In this document: piece after piece, positions 1 to 7,017 of the stretch | How positions within the stretch are numbered: position 1 is the stretch's first letter | Layout: every line of letters begins with the position of its first letter | NCBI GenBank assembly: GCA_945876515.1 | Contig: CAMCPF010000050.1 | Span: 1 to 11,241 of the forward strand | DNA: 11,241 bases | Reading direction: 5' to 3' | From: Candidatus Kuenenia stuttgartensis | GTDB lineage: Bacteria > Planctomycetota > Planctomycetia > Pirellulales > UBA1268 | Program-made: the position numbers and the translations under genes | Notes under the pieces: generated by a model | The model's input: the letters and a program-made list of their open reading frames with translations, nothing else | The model's database searches: none | What the model was told of the DNA's origin: nothing

Positions 1-319
1 CACGCCGGCCGCCGCCACCGCGGGAAAGTCACCGGCACGGCGTCCGGTGCGGAGCGATCTGGAGACCGTGGCCGTCTTGTCCAGGGAAGCCGATGCCGGC
101 GAGGCCGCGCTCCATCTGGAGTTGGTCATGTTCCTCAGGGATCTGGTCGCGAGCCTGCCGGACAAGGAGGCCGCCCTCATTCGGGGCACGTTTTTCGAGG
201 GTCGGACGCTGACCGAGGCCGCTCGCCGCGTGGGCATCAGCACGGCCTGGGCCAGCCGCCTGCAGACCCGCACGCTCGCCGATCTGCGGATCGCCCTGGA
301 ACGCCACGGCTTCGGCTGA
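1..319 (+). CDS. Sigma-70 family RNA polymerase sigma factor, C-terminal fragment (5' end outside window)
   Basis: The reading frame is open from base 2 to a TGA at 317-319, so the gene begins before the window. A GTG at 47 lies in frame but has no ribosome binding site and is not needed as a start. The visible C-terminal part contains a region 4 helix-turn-helix: LPDKEAALIRGTFFEGRTL followed by TEAARRVGIS and a recognition helix TAWASRLQTRTLADLRIAL. This is the usual sigma region 4 pattern (LPxxE..ΙΙ...F.EG.TL.E.A...GIS....S....R.L..LR), most like FliA/SigB-type factors. Region 4 binds the -35 promoter element, so the protein should select promoters for core RNA polymerase. Region 2 is not visible, so the subgroup cannot be settled; a stand-alone region 4 regulator is possible. 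It is co-directional with tssA, 178 bases upstream. Whether it controls the T6SS genes is inference from position only. Confidence 0.72.
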   Translation, partial: TPAAATAGKSPARRPVRSDLETVAVLSREADAGEAALHLELVMFLRDLVASLPDKEAALIRGTFFEGRTLTEAARRVGISTAWASRLQTRTLADLRIALERHGFG

Positions 320-497
320 GCCCGCCGGCCGAACGCCCTGGGGCCAGCCGACGCATCCCCGGCATAACCCGCACGACCGCACCCTGTCGCCAACCTGGCC
401 GGGCTGCGAGCGGGCGACAATGTCGTGTTCGACGACCCGTCCGGCTGGCGGGTTGTAGAGTATAAGAAGACTTTGCGGCCGCATCGGAGCATCGCCC
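320..497 (+). other. Leader region between the sigma-like gene and tssA
   Basis: This is a 178-base stretch without a convincing gene. It holds an 11-base palindrome, CGACA-A-TGTCG, at 415-425 and a 10-base palindrome, TGCGGCCGCA, at 474-483 directly before the tssA ribosome binding site. A TATAAG at 461-466 resembles a -10 box, but no matching -35 box is seen about 17 bases upstream. A promoter for tssA probably lies here, but I cannot place it. Confidence 0.35.
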
Positions 498-1673
498 ATG
501 CCACTCTCCGTCGATATCGATCCCGACGCTTTCAGCGGCCCGATCAGCGGTGATCTGCCCGCCGGTGAGAACCTCCAGGCGTCCGCCGAGGGGAAGGCGG
601 TCAGAGCGGCGCTACGCGACCTCCGCGAGGAGGCCCGCCGGATCGAACGCCGCGCCGATGAGGGCGACATGTCCGACGGCGGCTGGCCCGCGGCCCGCAG
701 TGTCTGGGCCCAGGTTCGCGACGGCGGGCTCGACGTCCTCAGGAATCGCTCGCGTGATCTCGACATCGCGGCGCTGACGATCGAGGCGCTGGCGAGGACC
801 GACGGCTTCATCGGGCTGGCTGCCGGCTTCGCGATCACGCGGGAGATGGTGGAATCGTCGTGGAACGAACTGTTTCCCATTCCCGATCCGGAAGATGGGC
901 CGGCCGACGAAGAGGCCGTCGTCGAGGAGCGGACCATGCCGCTGCAGCGGCTCGTGGGCATGGAGTCGGAGGGGCTCCTGGTGCCGGCCATCCTGCACAT
1001 TCCGCTCACGCACAGCCGCTCGGACGATCAGTATGCGCTGTGCCACTGGCGGAGCAGCCGCGAACTGGTGAGCGAGGAGAGCGAGGAGAAGCTGAAGCTG
1101 GCCGTCGAACGCGGGGCGGTATCGCCGGCCCAGTTCGACCAGGCGGTCGCCACCACGCCGCTACCCAATCTGAAGGATGTGTATCTCGAACTCTGTCAGG
1201 CGGCCGAGCAGTGGGAACTCCTCTCGAACGCAGTCTCGACCGCCTCCGGCGGCACCGCGGTGCTGCCGGCGGGCCCGATCCGAGACCTGTTCGAGGAATG
1301 CGATGCGGCGATCCGGACGTTCGCCCCGGCGGCGATTCCCGCGCCGGAGCAGGCCGACGCCGGCGGCGATGAACCGGCGGCTGATGGCTCAGGAGCCGAT
1401 CGCGAGGCGGGGAGCGGACGGCCCGGGGCCCCCACCGGCCGCGCGGAGGCATTCAGCCAGCTGGAATCGATCGCCGAGTTCTTCGAGCGTCACGATCCGC
1501 ACAGCCTCATCGGGGCCCAGATTCGCAACGTCGTTCGGCTCGGGCGGCTGCCCCGGGAGGCCTACTACCGCGAACTGCTGCGGGATGAGGCCGCGCTGGC
1601 CCTGCTCTTCCGGGCCGCGGGTATGGATGGCGACGGCGGGGGGTACGGCGGCGGCGACGAGAGCGGCGGCTGA
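498..1673 (+). CDS. tssA: T6SS protein TssA (ImpA family)
   Basis: The product is 391 residues, a little longer than most short-form TssA proteins. TssA proteins connect baseplate and growing sheath/tube and prime tail polymerisation in the cytoplasm. An ImpA N-terminal domain spans roughly residues 12-155, with the helical stretch RDLDIAALTIEALARTDGF at 86-104 and SWNELFPIPDPEDG at 121-134. A Gly/Ala-rich linker follows at about 283-315. The C-terminal segment 318-375 contains FFERHDPHSLIGAQIRNVVR, which matches the VasJ/ImpA-type end (Y/FFRRTEPHSP...). The protein ends in a glycine-rich tail (GDGGGYGGGDESGG) not typical of the family. The ATG at 498 has GGAG at 486-489, eight bases upstream. 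It is the first T6SS gene of the cluster, matching impA in imp-type loci. A separate promoter-like box precedes tssB, so tssA may be partly uncoupled from it. Confidence 0.93.
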   Translation: MPLSVDIDPDAFSGPISGDLPAGENLQASAEGKAVRAALRDLREEARRIERRADEGDMSDGGWPAARSVWAQVRDGGLDVLRNRSRDLDIAALTIEALARTDGFIGLAAGFAITREMVESSWNELFPIPDPEDGPADEEAVVEERTMPLQRLVGMESEGLLVPAILHIPLTHSRSDDQYALCHWRSSRELVSEESEEKLKLAVERGAVSPAQFDQAVATTPLPNLKDVYLELCQAAEQWELLSNAVSTASGGTAVLPAGPIRDLFEECDAAIRTFAPAAIPAPEQADAGGDEPAADGSGADREAGSGRPGAPTGRAEAFSQLESIAEFFERHDPHSLIGAQIRNVVRLGRLPREAYYRELLRDEAALALLFRAAGMDGDGGGYGGGDESGG

Positions 1674-1675
1674 TC

Positions 1676-1697
1676 CTCCGCGTCGATTTTCGTGGAG
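1676..1697 (+). terminator. Small hairpin just after the tssA stop (possible weak terminator)
   Basis: CTCCGCG at 1676-1682 pairs with CGTGGAG at 1691-1697 (seven pairs, one G-U) around an eight-base loop that includes TTTT. It begins three bases after the tssA stop. No U-run follows the stem, so it does not fit a classical intrinsic terminator. It could reduce read-through or protect the tssA mRNA 3' end. Confidence 0.3.
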
Positions 1698-1700
1698 ACT

Positions 1701-1728
1701 TTGACAACGGCGGGAGGGATCGAATAGT
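1701..1728 (+). promoter_or_regulatory. Candidate sigma-70 type promoter for the tssB-tssC-tssC2-impE unit
   Basis: A perfect -35 hexamer TTGACA lies at 1701-1706. A 16-base spacer leads to AATAGT at 1723-1728, which matches TATAAT at four of six positions. The box lies in the only sizeable gap upstream of tssB and 53 bases before its ATG. This is read directly from sequence and no transcript start is known. A perfect -35 can arise by chance, though this is less likely in GC-rich DNA. Confidence 0.4.
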
Positions 1729-1781
1729 CTTCCCCCAGTCGTCTCACCTGTCTTATTTTTGCCTGGTCGCAGGAGCCCATC

Positions 1782-2291
1782 ATGCCAGAGTCGGTTCACG
1801 GCAAGCTGTCTCGTGTGCGGAAGCCGCGGGTGCATATCACCTACGAGGTCGAGACCGAAGGGGCCACGGTCGTCAAGGAACTGCCGTTCGTGGTCGGCGT
1901 GATGGGGGACTTCTCGGGCAACCCGACCGAGCCACTCAAGCCGCTCAAGGACCGCAAGTTCGTGTCGATCGACCGTGATTCGTTCGACGAGGTCATGAAG
2001 CGGATGACCCCGGGCGTCGACATGAAGGTCGAGAACACGCTCGCCGGAGACGGCAGCGAGATGGCCGTCAAGCTGAAGTTTTCCTCCATCGAGGACTTCG
2101 AGCCGGCGAAGATCGTCGAACAGGTCGAACCGCTGCGGAAACTCCTCGACACCCGCAATCGCCTGCGGGAACTCCTCAGCGCCGTAGATCGAGCGGACGG
2201 GCTCGAGGGCGAACTGGAAAAGCTGCTCAAGGATGCCGAGCAGGTCAAGAAGCTTGCTGGAGAACTGGGCGTCGAGCCCGAGGGCACGTGA
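1782..2291 (+). CDS. tssB: T6SS contractile sheath small subunit TssB (VipA/ImpB)
   Basis: The product is 169 residues, the normal size for TssB. It interlocks with TssC to build the contractile sheath around the Hcp tube in the cytoplasm. Family marks include the basic N-terminus SVHGKLSRVRKPRVHITYEV at 4-23, the core strand ELPFVVGVMGDFSG at 33-46, the RDSFDEVMKRMTP segment at 65-77, and the near-invariant helix LRKLLDTRNRLRELL at 118-132. A charged C-terminal helix (140-162) follows. The ATG at 1782 has AGGAG at 1771-1775 with a six-base spacer, the best ribosome binding site in the cluster, fitting the high output needed for a sheath protein. tssC1 follows 105 bases downstream. The fold and role are well established for the family. 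It is the only TssB in the window and must serve one or both TssC paralogues unless another copy lies elsewhere. Confidence 0.97.
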   Translation: MPESVHGKLSRVRKPRVHITYEVETEGATVVKELPFVVGVMGDFSGNPTEPLKPLKDRKFVSIDRDSFDEVMKRMTPGVDMKVENTLAGDGSEMAVKLKFSSIEDFEPAKIVEQVEPLRKLLDTRNRLRELLSAVDRADGLEGELEKLLKDAEQVKKLAGELGVEPEGT

Positions 2292-2396
2292 TCGGACCGT
2301 GGCGTCCGCTTCGCTCCAACCATTTCGAGTCGAACTCACCTTTACACCCTGCCGCCGGACCGCGACGTCTGAGTTGGCCCATGACGGAGATCAGCT

Positions 2397-3902
2397 ATGA
2401 GTACTGCCGGAGAATCCGCAAAGCAGCCCGAGGCGGCATCGGTCGCTGCCGAGGGGAGCCTGCTCGATCAAATCACCAGCATGATGCCCCGCGCCGTGGA
2501 GAAGCCAAGGCGCGATGAGCTGATCCGATCTCTCGTCGAGGAGTCGCTCAAGGGCACGGTGGCGTTCGACAAGAGCATCACCAAGACGATCAATCGGGCG
2601 ATCGCCTCGATCGACGCCACCATGTCGCAGCAACTCGCCGCGATCATGCACAACCCCGACTTCCTGAAGCTCGAGGGTTCCTGGCGGGGCATGCATCACC
2701 TCGTGATGAACTCCGAGACCGGCTCGCAACTCAAGATCCGCGTGATGAACATCTCGAAGCGGGAACTGTTCAAGGACCTGGACAAGGCGGTGGAGTTCGA
2801 CCAGAGCCAGATCTTCAAGAAGATCTACGAGGCTGAGTTTGGCTCACCCGGTGGCGAGCCCTACAGCGCCCTGATCGGCGATTACGAGTTCTCCAACCAC
2901 CCGGAAGACGTCGACCTGCTGTCCAAGATGTCGCAGATCTCGGCGGCGGGATTCTGCCCGTTCGTGTCCGCCGCTTCGCCGAACCTGCTGGGTATGGATA
3001 GCTTCTCCGAACTGTCGAAGCCGCGCGATCTCGAGAAGATCTTCCTGGATGAGACCTACACGAAATGGCGGAGCTTCCGCGATTCCGACGATTCGCGGTT
3101 CGTGGTGCTGACGATGCCTCGGACGCTCTCGCGGCTCCCCTATGGCAAGAACACGAAAGTGGTCGACGAGTTTGATTTCGAGGAAGTCGAACTCGACGAG
3201 AAGGGCGACGCCAAGCCGGTGCCTCATGACAACTACTCGTGGATGAACGCTTCGTACGTGCTGGGGGCGAGGCTCACCGACGCCTTCGCGAAGACCGGGT
3301 GGTGCACGGCGATCCGGGGCGCGGAAAACGGCGGCAAGGTCGAGGGGCTGCCGGCCCACGTGTTCACCTGTGACGACGGTGACAAGGCGCTCAAGTGCCC
3401 AACCGAGATCGCGATCACCGATCGCCGCGAGGCGGAACTGTCGAAACTCGGCTTCCTGCCGCTGTGCCACTACAAAAACACCGACTACGCGGTGTTCTTC
3501 GGGGCCCAGACGGCCCAGAAGGCGAAGAAGTTCGACCGCCCCGAAGCGACGGCCAACGCGGCCATCTCGGCGCGGCTGCCCTACATCATGGCCACCTCGC
3601 GGATCGCCCACTTTCTGAAAGTGATCGCCCGCGACAAGATCGGGTCGTTCATGGAGCGGCAGGACTGCGAGGAGTGGTTGAAGCGTTGGATCGCCAACTA
3701 TGTGTCGTCCGACCCGCATCCGTCGGACGATGTCAAAGCCCGCTATCCGCTGGCCGAGGCCGAGATCAAGGTCGAAGAGATCCCGGGTGCACCCGGCAGT
3801 TACAACGCTGTCGCATGGCTGAGGCCCTGGCTGCAAATGGAAGAACTCAGCACCAGTCTGCGGATGGTTGCCAAGATTCCGGCGGCGGCGAAGGGCGGCT
3901 GA
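2397..3902 (+). CDS. tssC: T6SS contractile sheath large subunit TssC (VipB/ImpC), first copy
   Basis: The 501-residue product is of standard TssC length. With TssB it forms the sheath whose contraction drives the Hcp/VgrG needle. An N-terminal helix SLLDQITSMM (21-30) corresponds in place and type to the segment recognised by ClpV in VipB-like proteins. Conserved segments follow: LEGSWRGMHHLV at 92-103, the turn EFGSPGGEPYSALIGDYEF at 147-165, SRIAHFLKVIARDKIGSF at 401-418, and the C-terminal LRPWLQMEELSTSLRMV at 475-491, which builds the TssB-contacting strand. The ATG at 2397 has GGAG at 2386-2389 with a seven-base spacer. An upstream ATG at 2381 is in another frame. It lies between tssB and a second tssC. 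Nothing is truncated or missing, so this copy is most likely the main structural sheath subunit. Confidence 0.97.
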   Translation: MSTAGESAKQPEAASVAAEGSLLDQITSMMPRAVEKPRRDELIRSLVEESLKGTVAFDKSITKTINRAIASIDATMSQQLAAIMHNPDFLKLEGSWRGMHHLVMNSETGSQLKIRVMNISKRELFKDLDKAVEFDQSQIFKKIYEAEFGSPGGEPYSALIGDYEFSNHPEDVDLLSKMSQISAAGFCPFVSAASPNLLGMDSFSELSKPRDLEKIFLDETYTKWRSFRDSDDSRFVVLTMPRTLSRLPYGKNTKVVDEFDFEEVELDEKGDAKPVPHDNYSWMNASYVLGARLTDAFAKTGWCTAIRGAENGGKVEGLPAHVFTCDDGDKALKCPTEIAITDRREAELSKLGFLPLCHYKNTDYAVFFGAQTAQKAKKFDRPEATANAAISARLPYIMATSRIAHFLKVIARDKIGSFMERQDCEEWLKRWIANYVSSDPHPSDDVKARYPLAEAEIKVEEIPGAPGSYNAVAWLRPWLQMEELSTSLRMVAKIPAAAKGG

Positions 3903-3918
3903 TCCGGCCCGACCGCTC

Positions 3919-3935
3919 CCGGCCGCTTCGGCCGG
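3919..3935 (+). repeat. GC-rich hairpin between the two tssC genes
   Basis: CCGGCCG at 3919-3925 pairs perfectly with CGGCCGG at 3929-3935 around a three-base loop. It sits in the 70-base gap between the tssC copies. No T-run follows, so it is unlikely to be an intrinsic terminator. A role in adjusting the ratio of the two TssC proteins, by mRNA decay or pausing, is possible but inferred. Confidence 0.45.
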
Positions 3936-3972
3936 AGGGAGGGGGCCACGTTGCCGGCAGGGGTGGGATTGA

Positions 3973-5559
3973 ATGGCATCCGCGTCGCTCGGAGCCGGAG
4001 AGCCGCTGCGGGAGGTGGCCACCCAGCCGGCGGCATCGCCCTCGCCATTCCTGATCCCTGAACTGGCGGGGGTGGAGACTGCCGGACGGGGGCTCAGCGA
4101 TCTGCTGGCGGCCCGATCCCCCGCGGATCTTCTGCGTGCCTGGGCGGCCCGCCGTGTCGCAGTTGGCGAGCGGTTGTCGCGGTCCGCGCTGCTCGTCAGG
4201 CTCGGCGAGGACATCGCGGCGATCGACGTGGCCGTGGCCAGGCAGCTCGACGCCATCCTCCACAGTCCCAGATTGCAGCAGCTGGAGTCGTCGTGGCGGG
4301 GGCTCGCCTGGCTGGTGGGGCAGGCGAGCGACGCCAACGATACTGCGGACGGACGGTCGCGGATCGAGGTGAGGATCCTCGGGGTGACGAAGCGAGAACT
4401 GGCCCGCGATCGCTCCGATGCGGTGGAATTCGATCGCTCCGCCATCTGGCGAAAAGTCTACGAGGAGGAGTTTGGCACGGCTGGGGGCAAGCCCTACGGC
4501 CTGCTCGTGGCCGACTATCAGTTCAATCACCATCCCGACGACGTCAGCCTGCTGACGGGCCTGGCCGAGGTATCCGCCGCGGCGTTCGCCCCGCTGCTGG
4601 TCAACCCAGCGCCGGAGCTGCTGGGGCTCGACTCGTTCCAGCGGCTCGACACGCTGCCCGTGCCCGACACCTACCAGTCGTCCCCCGACTTCGTGAAGTG
4701 GCGGGCGCTGCGCGACCGGGATGAATCGCGATTCATCGGCCTGCCGCTGCCGCGGGTGCTCGGCCGACTTCCGTACGACGGCTGGATCGGCCGGCCGCAC
4801 GGTGCGGCGGCGCCCGAGCGTTCCTGGGCGCAGCGTGGCTTCCGCTACCGCGAGGAGGCGGATCGCGCCGACGGCTCCGGCCGGCTCTGGAGCGGCGCGG
4901 TCTGGCCGCTGGCGGGGGTCGTCATCCGGGAGTTTGGCCGGTCGGGCTGGTTTGCCGACATCCGCGGCGGCTCACGCGGGCTCGAGGGCGGGGGCCTCGT
5001 GCAGGGCCTGCCCGTCGATGGCTACACGGGCCTCGACCAAGACGATGCGTTGCGGGGGCCGGTGGAGGTGTTCGTGACCGAGCCGGTGCAGATGGACCTC
5101 GATCACGCCGGCCTGATCCCCCTCTGCAGTTCCGGGCCCGACGGCCGCGCGGTGTTTCATTCCAACGCGTCGCTCCATGCCACCGTGCGGTATGACTCGG
5201 CGATCGCCACCGCCAACGCCCGGATCTCGTCGCAGCTGCAATACGTGCTGTGCGTGTCGCGATTCGCCCACTACCTGAAGGTGATCGCGCGGGACAAGGT
5301 GGGTAGCTTCACGGAGGCGCCCGCCTTCGAGCGATACCTTTCGGAATGGGTCAACCAGTACGTCACCCCCGACGATCATGCGTCGGCGGAGACGCGGGCC
5401 AGGATGCCGCTGCGGGGGGCCCAGGTCGAGGTTCGCGAGGAGCCGGGCACGGCCGGCTCGTTTCGGGTGATCATGCGGCTCCAGCCCCACTTCCAACTCG
5501 ACCGGCTCGATGCGACACTGAAGCTCGTTACGCAGGTGCGGCGCGGCGACAAACGCTAG
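3973..5559 (+). CDS. tssC: Second TssC-family sheath protein (ImpD-like paralogue)
   Basis: A 528-residue TssC-family paralogue of its upstream neighbour. Shared marks are LESSWRGLAWLV at 104-115, EEFGTAGGKPYGLLVADYQF at 165-184, RFAHYLKVIARDKVGSF at 430-446 and LQPHFQLDRLDATLKLV at 503-519. It differs in two regions. The N-terminal 65 residues are Ala/Pro/Arg-rich with no LLDQI-like helix. The segment at about 270-310 is rich in Gly, Arg and Trp where TssC1 has an acidic stretch. The ATG at 3973 has only a weak purine-rich site upstream (GGGTGGGATTGA), suggesting lower expression than tssC1. The position after tssC matches impD of Rhizobium-type imp loci and the TssC40/TssC41 pairs of Agrobacterium. 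It may form mixed sheaths with TssC1, a sheath end ring or a separate complex; the sequence alone cannot decide. Confidence 0.93.
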   Translation: MASASLGAGEPLREVATQPAASPSPFLIPELAGVETAGRGLSDLLAARSPADLLRAWAARRVAVGERLSRSALLVRLGEDIAAIDVAVARQLDAILHSPRLQQLESSWRGLAWLVGQASDANDTADGRSRIEVRILGVTKRELARDRSDAVEFDRSAIWRKVYEEEFGTAGGKPYGLLVADYQFNHHPDDVSLLTGLAEVSAAAFAPLLVNPAPELLGLDSFQRLDTLPVPDTYQSSPDFVKWRALRDRDESRFIGLPLPRVLGRLPYDGWIGRPHGAAAPERSWAQRGFRYREEADRADGSGRLWSGAVWPLAGVVIREFGRSGWFADIRGGSRGLEGGGLVQGLPVDGYTGLDQDDALRGPVEVFVTEPVQMDLDHAGLIPLCSSGPDGRAVFHSNASLHATVRYDSAIATANARISSQLQYVLCVSRFAHYLKVIARDKVGSFTEAPAFERYLSEWVNQYVTPDDHASAETRARMPLRGAQVEVREEPGTAGSFRVIMRLQPHFQLDRLDATLKLVTQVRRGDKR

Positions 5560-5582
5560 AAACCACAGAGAGAGGCAACGCG

Positions 5583-6392
5583 ATGGCAACGGCTGGAGAA
5601 CTCCTGTCGACGGGCAATCTGGACGAGGCGATTCAGGCCGCAACAGCGGAGGTCAAGGCGAAGCCGAAGGAGCTCGAGGCCCGCTGGCTGCTCGCCGAGC
5701 TGCTCATCCTCTCGGGGCAACACGACCGGGCCGATGCCCAGTTCGACGCGCTGATCGCGGTCGAGCCCCGGGCGGCGGTGTCGGCGATCCCGATCCGCCA
5801 TTTGCTCCGCGCGGAGGCGGCGCGACGGCAGTTCTACGACGAGGGCCGCGTTCCCGAGCTCCTCGACGGAGCCGATCAGCAGGTCCGCGATCGCCTGGAG
5901 GCGTTTGTGCTGCTCCGCGCGGGCAAGGTGTCCGAGGCGGGCCAGTTGGTCGAGCGGGCCGAAAAAGCCCGGCCGGCCCTCTCCGGCAGAGGCACGCTGG
6001 GCAAGGAGAGCGAGCGGGGCTTTGCCGATTTCCGTGACCTCGATGACATCACGGCCGAGGTTTTCGAGGTGCTCACGCAGACCGGCAAGTATTACTGGAT
6101 CGAGATGCGGCGGGTGGAGCTGATTGAGTTCACCCCGCCGGAGCGGCCGCTCGATCTGATCTGGCGGCCTGCTCGAATGGTCGTGAAGGACGCCTTCGAC
6201 GCGCAGGTGCACCTGCCCGCGGTCTACGGCTCGCTCAAGGGTGCCGATGCCGCCTCCCGGCTCGGCCGGCGGACCGACTGGCTGGGCGAGGAAGGGGAGG
6301 CGATCGTGGGCGTGGGCCGGCGGTCGTTCGTGATCGACGGCGAAGAGGAGGTCGATATGATGTCTCTTGGGTCGATCACCTTCGACATCTAA
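5583..6392 (+). CDS. impE: T6SS accessory protein ImpE (TagJ-like)
   Basis: The product is 269 residues. The family joins N-terminal TPR-like helices to a C-terminal ImpE domain. In Pseudomonas the TagJ homologue HsiE1 binds the N-terminal helix of the TssB protein and the ClpV ATPase, so it is linked to sheath recycling in the cytoplasm. Residues 5-62 form a TPR-like helical pair (ELLSTGNLDEAIQAATAEVK and so on). The family signature is at 147-183 (FADFRDLDDITAEVFEVLTQ, then TGKYYWIEMRRVELIEF), followed by PPERPLDLIWRPARMVVKD and LPAVYGSL at 211-218. The frame is open upstream to 5346, but the ATG at 5583 has AGAGG at 5571-5575 and starts exactly where family similarity starts; an earlier start would overlap tssC2 by more than 200 bases. 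It follows tssC2 by 23 bases, so the two are probably cotranscribed. Confidence 0.92.
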   Translation: MATAGELLSTGNLDEAIQAATAEVKAKPKELEARWLLAELLILSGQHDRADAQFDALIAVEPRAAVSAIPIRHLLRAEAARRQFYDEGRVPELLDGADQQVRDRLEAFVLLRAGKVSEAGQLVERAEKARPALSGRGTLGKESERGFADFRDLDDITAEVFEVLTQTGKYYWIEMRRVELIEFTPPERPLDLIWRPARMVVKDAFDAQVHLPAVYGSLKGADAASRLGRRTDWLGEEGEAIVGVGRRSFVIDGEEEVDMMSLGSITFDI

Positions 6393-6440
6393 TCGACGGG
6401 CGGCCTCGACCCGGGGGTTGGCCGAGTCACGCGTCATCAT

Positions 6441-6779
6441 TCACGCGACGACGTCGCCGAGCATGCTGCGGATGCGGTCAAGGACGTGGCGCGACACCGC
6501 GCCAAACCGCACCACGGCAAGGCTCTGGGCCAGCGTGTAGATGCGATCGACGCGAACGGTTCCGGCGCGGTTGAGCCGGCCATCTTCCAGATCGGTCGAC
6601 TCGATGCGAAACGACCAGGGGGTCAGCGATGGGTTCGACGTCATCGCCACCACGATCATGTCGGGGCTGACGGAGTTGTAGGTGCTGGACGACACAACGA
6701 TCACCGGACGGCGCTTGCGGCTCGACAGATCGGTGAACGGCACCGGAATCAGGACAATGTCACCCTGCCGGGGCCGCAT
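6441..6779 (-). CDS. MazF/PemK-type endoribonuclease toxin
   Basis: The product is 112 residues, typical for MazF/PemK toxins, which cleave RNA at short sequences when their antitoxin is lost. The N-terminal strand RQGDIVLIPVPFTDLSS (4-20) is the standard opening. RKRRPVIVVSS at 21-31 and MTSNP at 46-50 carry the Arg (R23 or R24) and Thr (T47) expected in the active site. TVRVDRIYTL at 74-83 matches the conserved VR.D.I.TL segment. The frame is open to 6869, but the ATG at 6779 is right at the domain start and overlaps the antitoxin 3' end by 20 bases, implying translational coupling. It converges on impE with 48 bases between the stops. No secretion signal or T6SS adaptor is seen, so a stabilising addiction module is more likely than a secreted effector. 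Confidence 0.87.
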   Translation of the reverse strand: MRPRQGDIVLIPVPFTDLSSRKRRPVIVVSSSTYNSVSPDMIVVAMTSNPSLTPWSFRIESTDLEDGRLNRAGTVRVDRIYTLAQSLAVVRFGAVSRHVLDRIRSMLGDVVA

Positions 6780-7017
6780 TCCAGTCCTCGTCGTCGAGCG
6801 GATTGTCCCAGAAGTCGAGCGTGCTGCCAGCCGCGGCCACGAGATCATCGAACTCTTGCGCGGCTTCACGGATAACGATCACAGTGAGTCGCTCTCCGGG
6901 CTGAAAGGAGCCCGCAAACTCGACCTTCCCGTCGTCGCGGGCTTGGACCTCAAACGTGAGCGCGGTGCGCGGGTGGCGGTCGGCGGTGGCCATGTGTTCG
7001 CTCTGAGGCGGGGTCAT
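6760..7017 (-). CDS. Antitoxin partner of the MazF/PemK-type toxin
   Basis: A small acidic protein of 85 residues if translated from the ATG at 7017, which has AGGGA five bases upstream. ATGs at 7023 and 6993 are alternatives with poorer spacing. The N-terminal half looks beta-rich (LTFEVQARDDGKVEFAG, then GERLTVIVI), as in swapped-hairpin DNA-binding antitoxins. The C-terminal tail LDFWDNPLDDEDWNA (67-81) is an acidic, tryptophan-containing segment of the kind I associate with antitoxins preceding PemK-type toxins in cyanobacteria and other bacteria. That tail should block the toxin RNA groove. It precedes and overlaps the toxin gene, the usual order, and probably represses its own promoter in the AT-richer spacer upstream. 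I do not assign a named antitoxin family with certainty. Confidence 0.75.
   Translation of the reverse strand: MTPPQSEHMATADRHPRTALTFEVQARDDGKVEFAGSFQPGERLTVIVIREAAQEFDDLVAAAGSTLDFWDNPLDDEDWNAAPAG

Noticed and set aside
320..497. Sigma-54 promoter upstream of tssA
   Set aside because: Candidate GG...GC pairs, such as near 391-402, do not have the required ten-base spacing between GG and GC.
368..553. Short gene-like frame upstream of tssA (contains AGLRAGDNVVFDDPSGWRVV)
   Set aside because: It has no start codon with a ribosome binding site, overlaps tssA by more than 50 bases, and ends without family similarity I recognise. It may be a remnant, but cannot be supported.
2293..2308. Five-pair hairpin CGGAC/GTCCG after tssB
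   Set aside because: Too short to claim as a terminator, and tssB and tssC are expected to be cotranscribed.
2844..4445. Long open frame on the - strand (533 codons) across tssC1 and tssC2
   Set aside because: It is antisense to two strongly recognised TssC genes and reads as Arg/Pro/Gly/His-rich protein without any family motif. Long antisense frames are expected in GC-rich coding DNA.
5346..5582. N-terminal extension of impE
   Set aside because: It overlaps tssC2 in another frame, has low-complexity composition, and no ribosome binding site. The ATG at 5583 has a good site and matches the family start.
6402..6423. Imperfect hairpin between the convergent impE and toxin genes as a two-way terminator
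   Set aside because: Stem parts (GGCC/GGCC and ACCC/GGGT) leave a two-base loop and internal mismatches, and no T-run exists on either strand.
6441..6779. MazF-like toxin as a secreted T6SS effector
   Set aside because: It lacks PAAR, VgrG, Hcp or adaptor fusions or neighbours and has an ordinary upstream antitoxin with coupled translation, so a normal type II toxin-antitoxin module explains it better.
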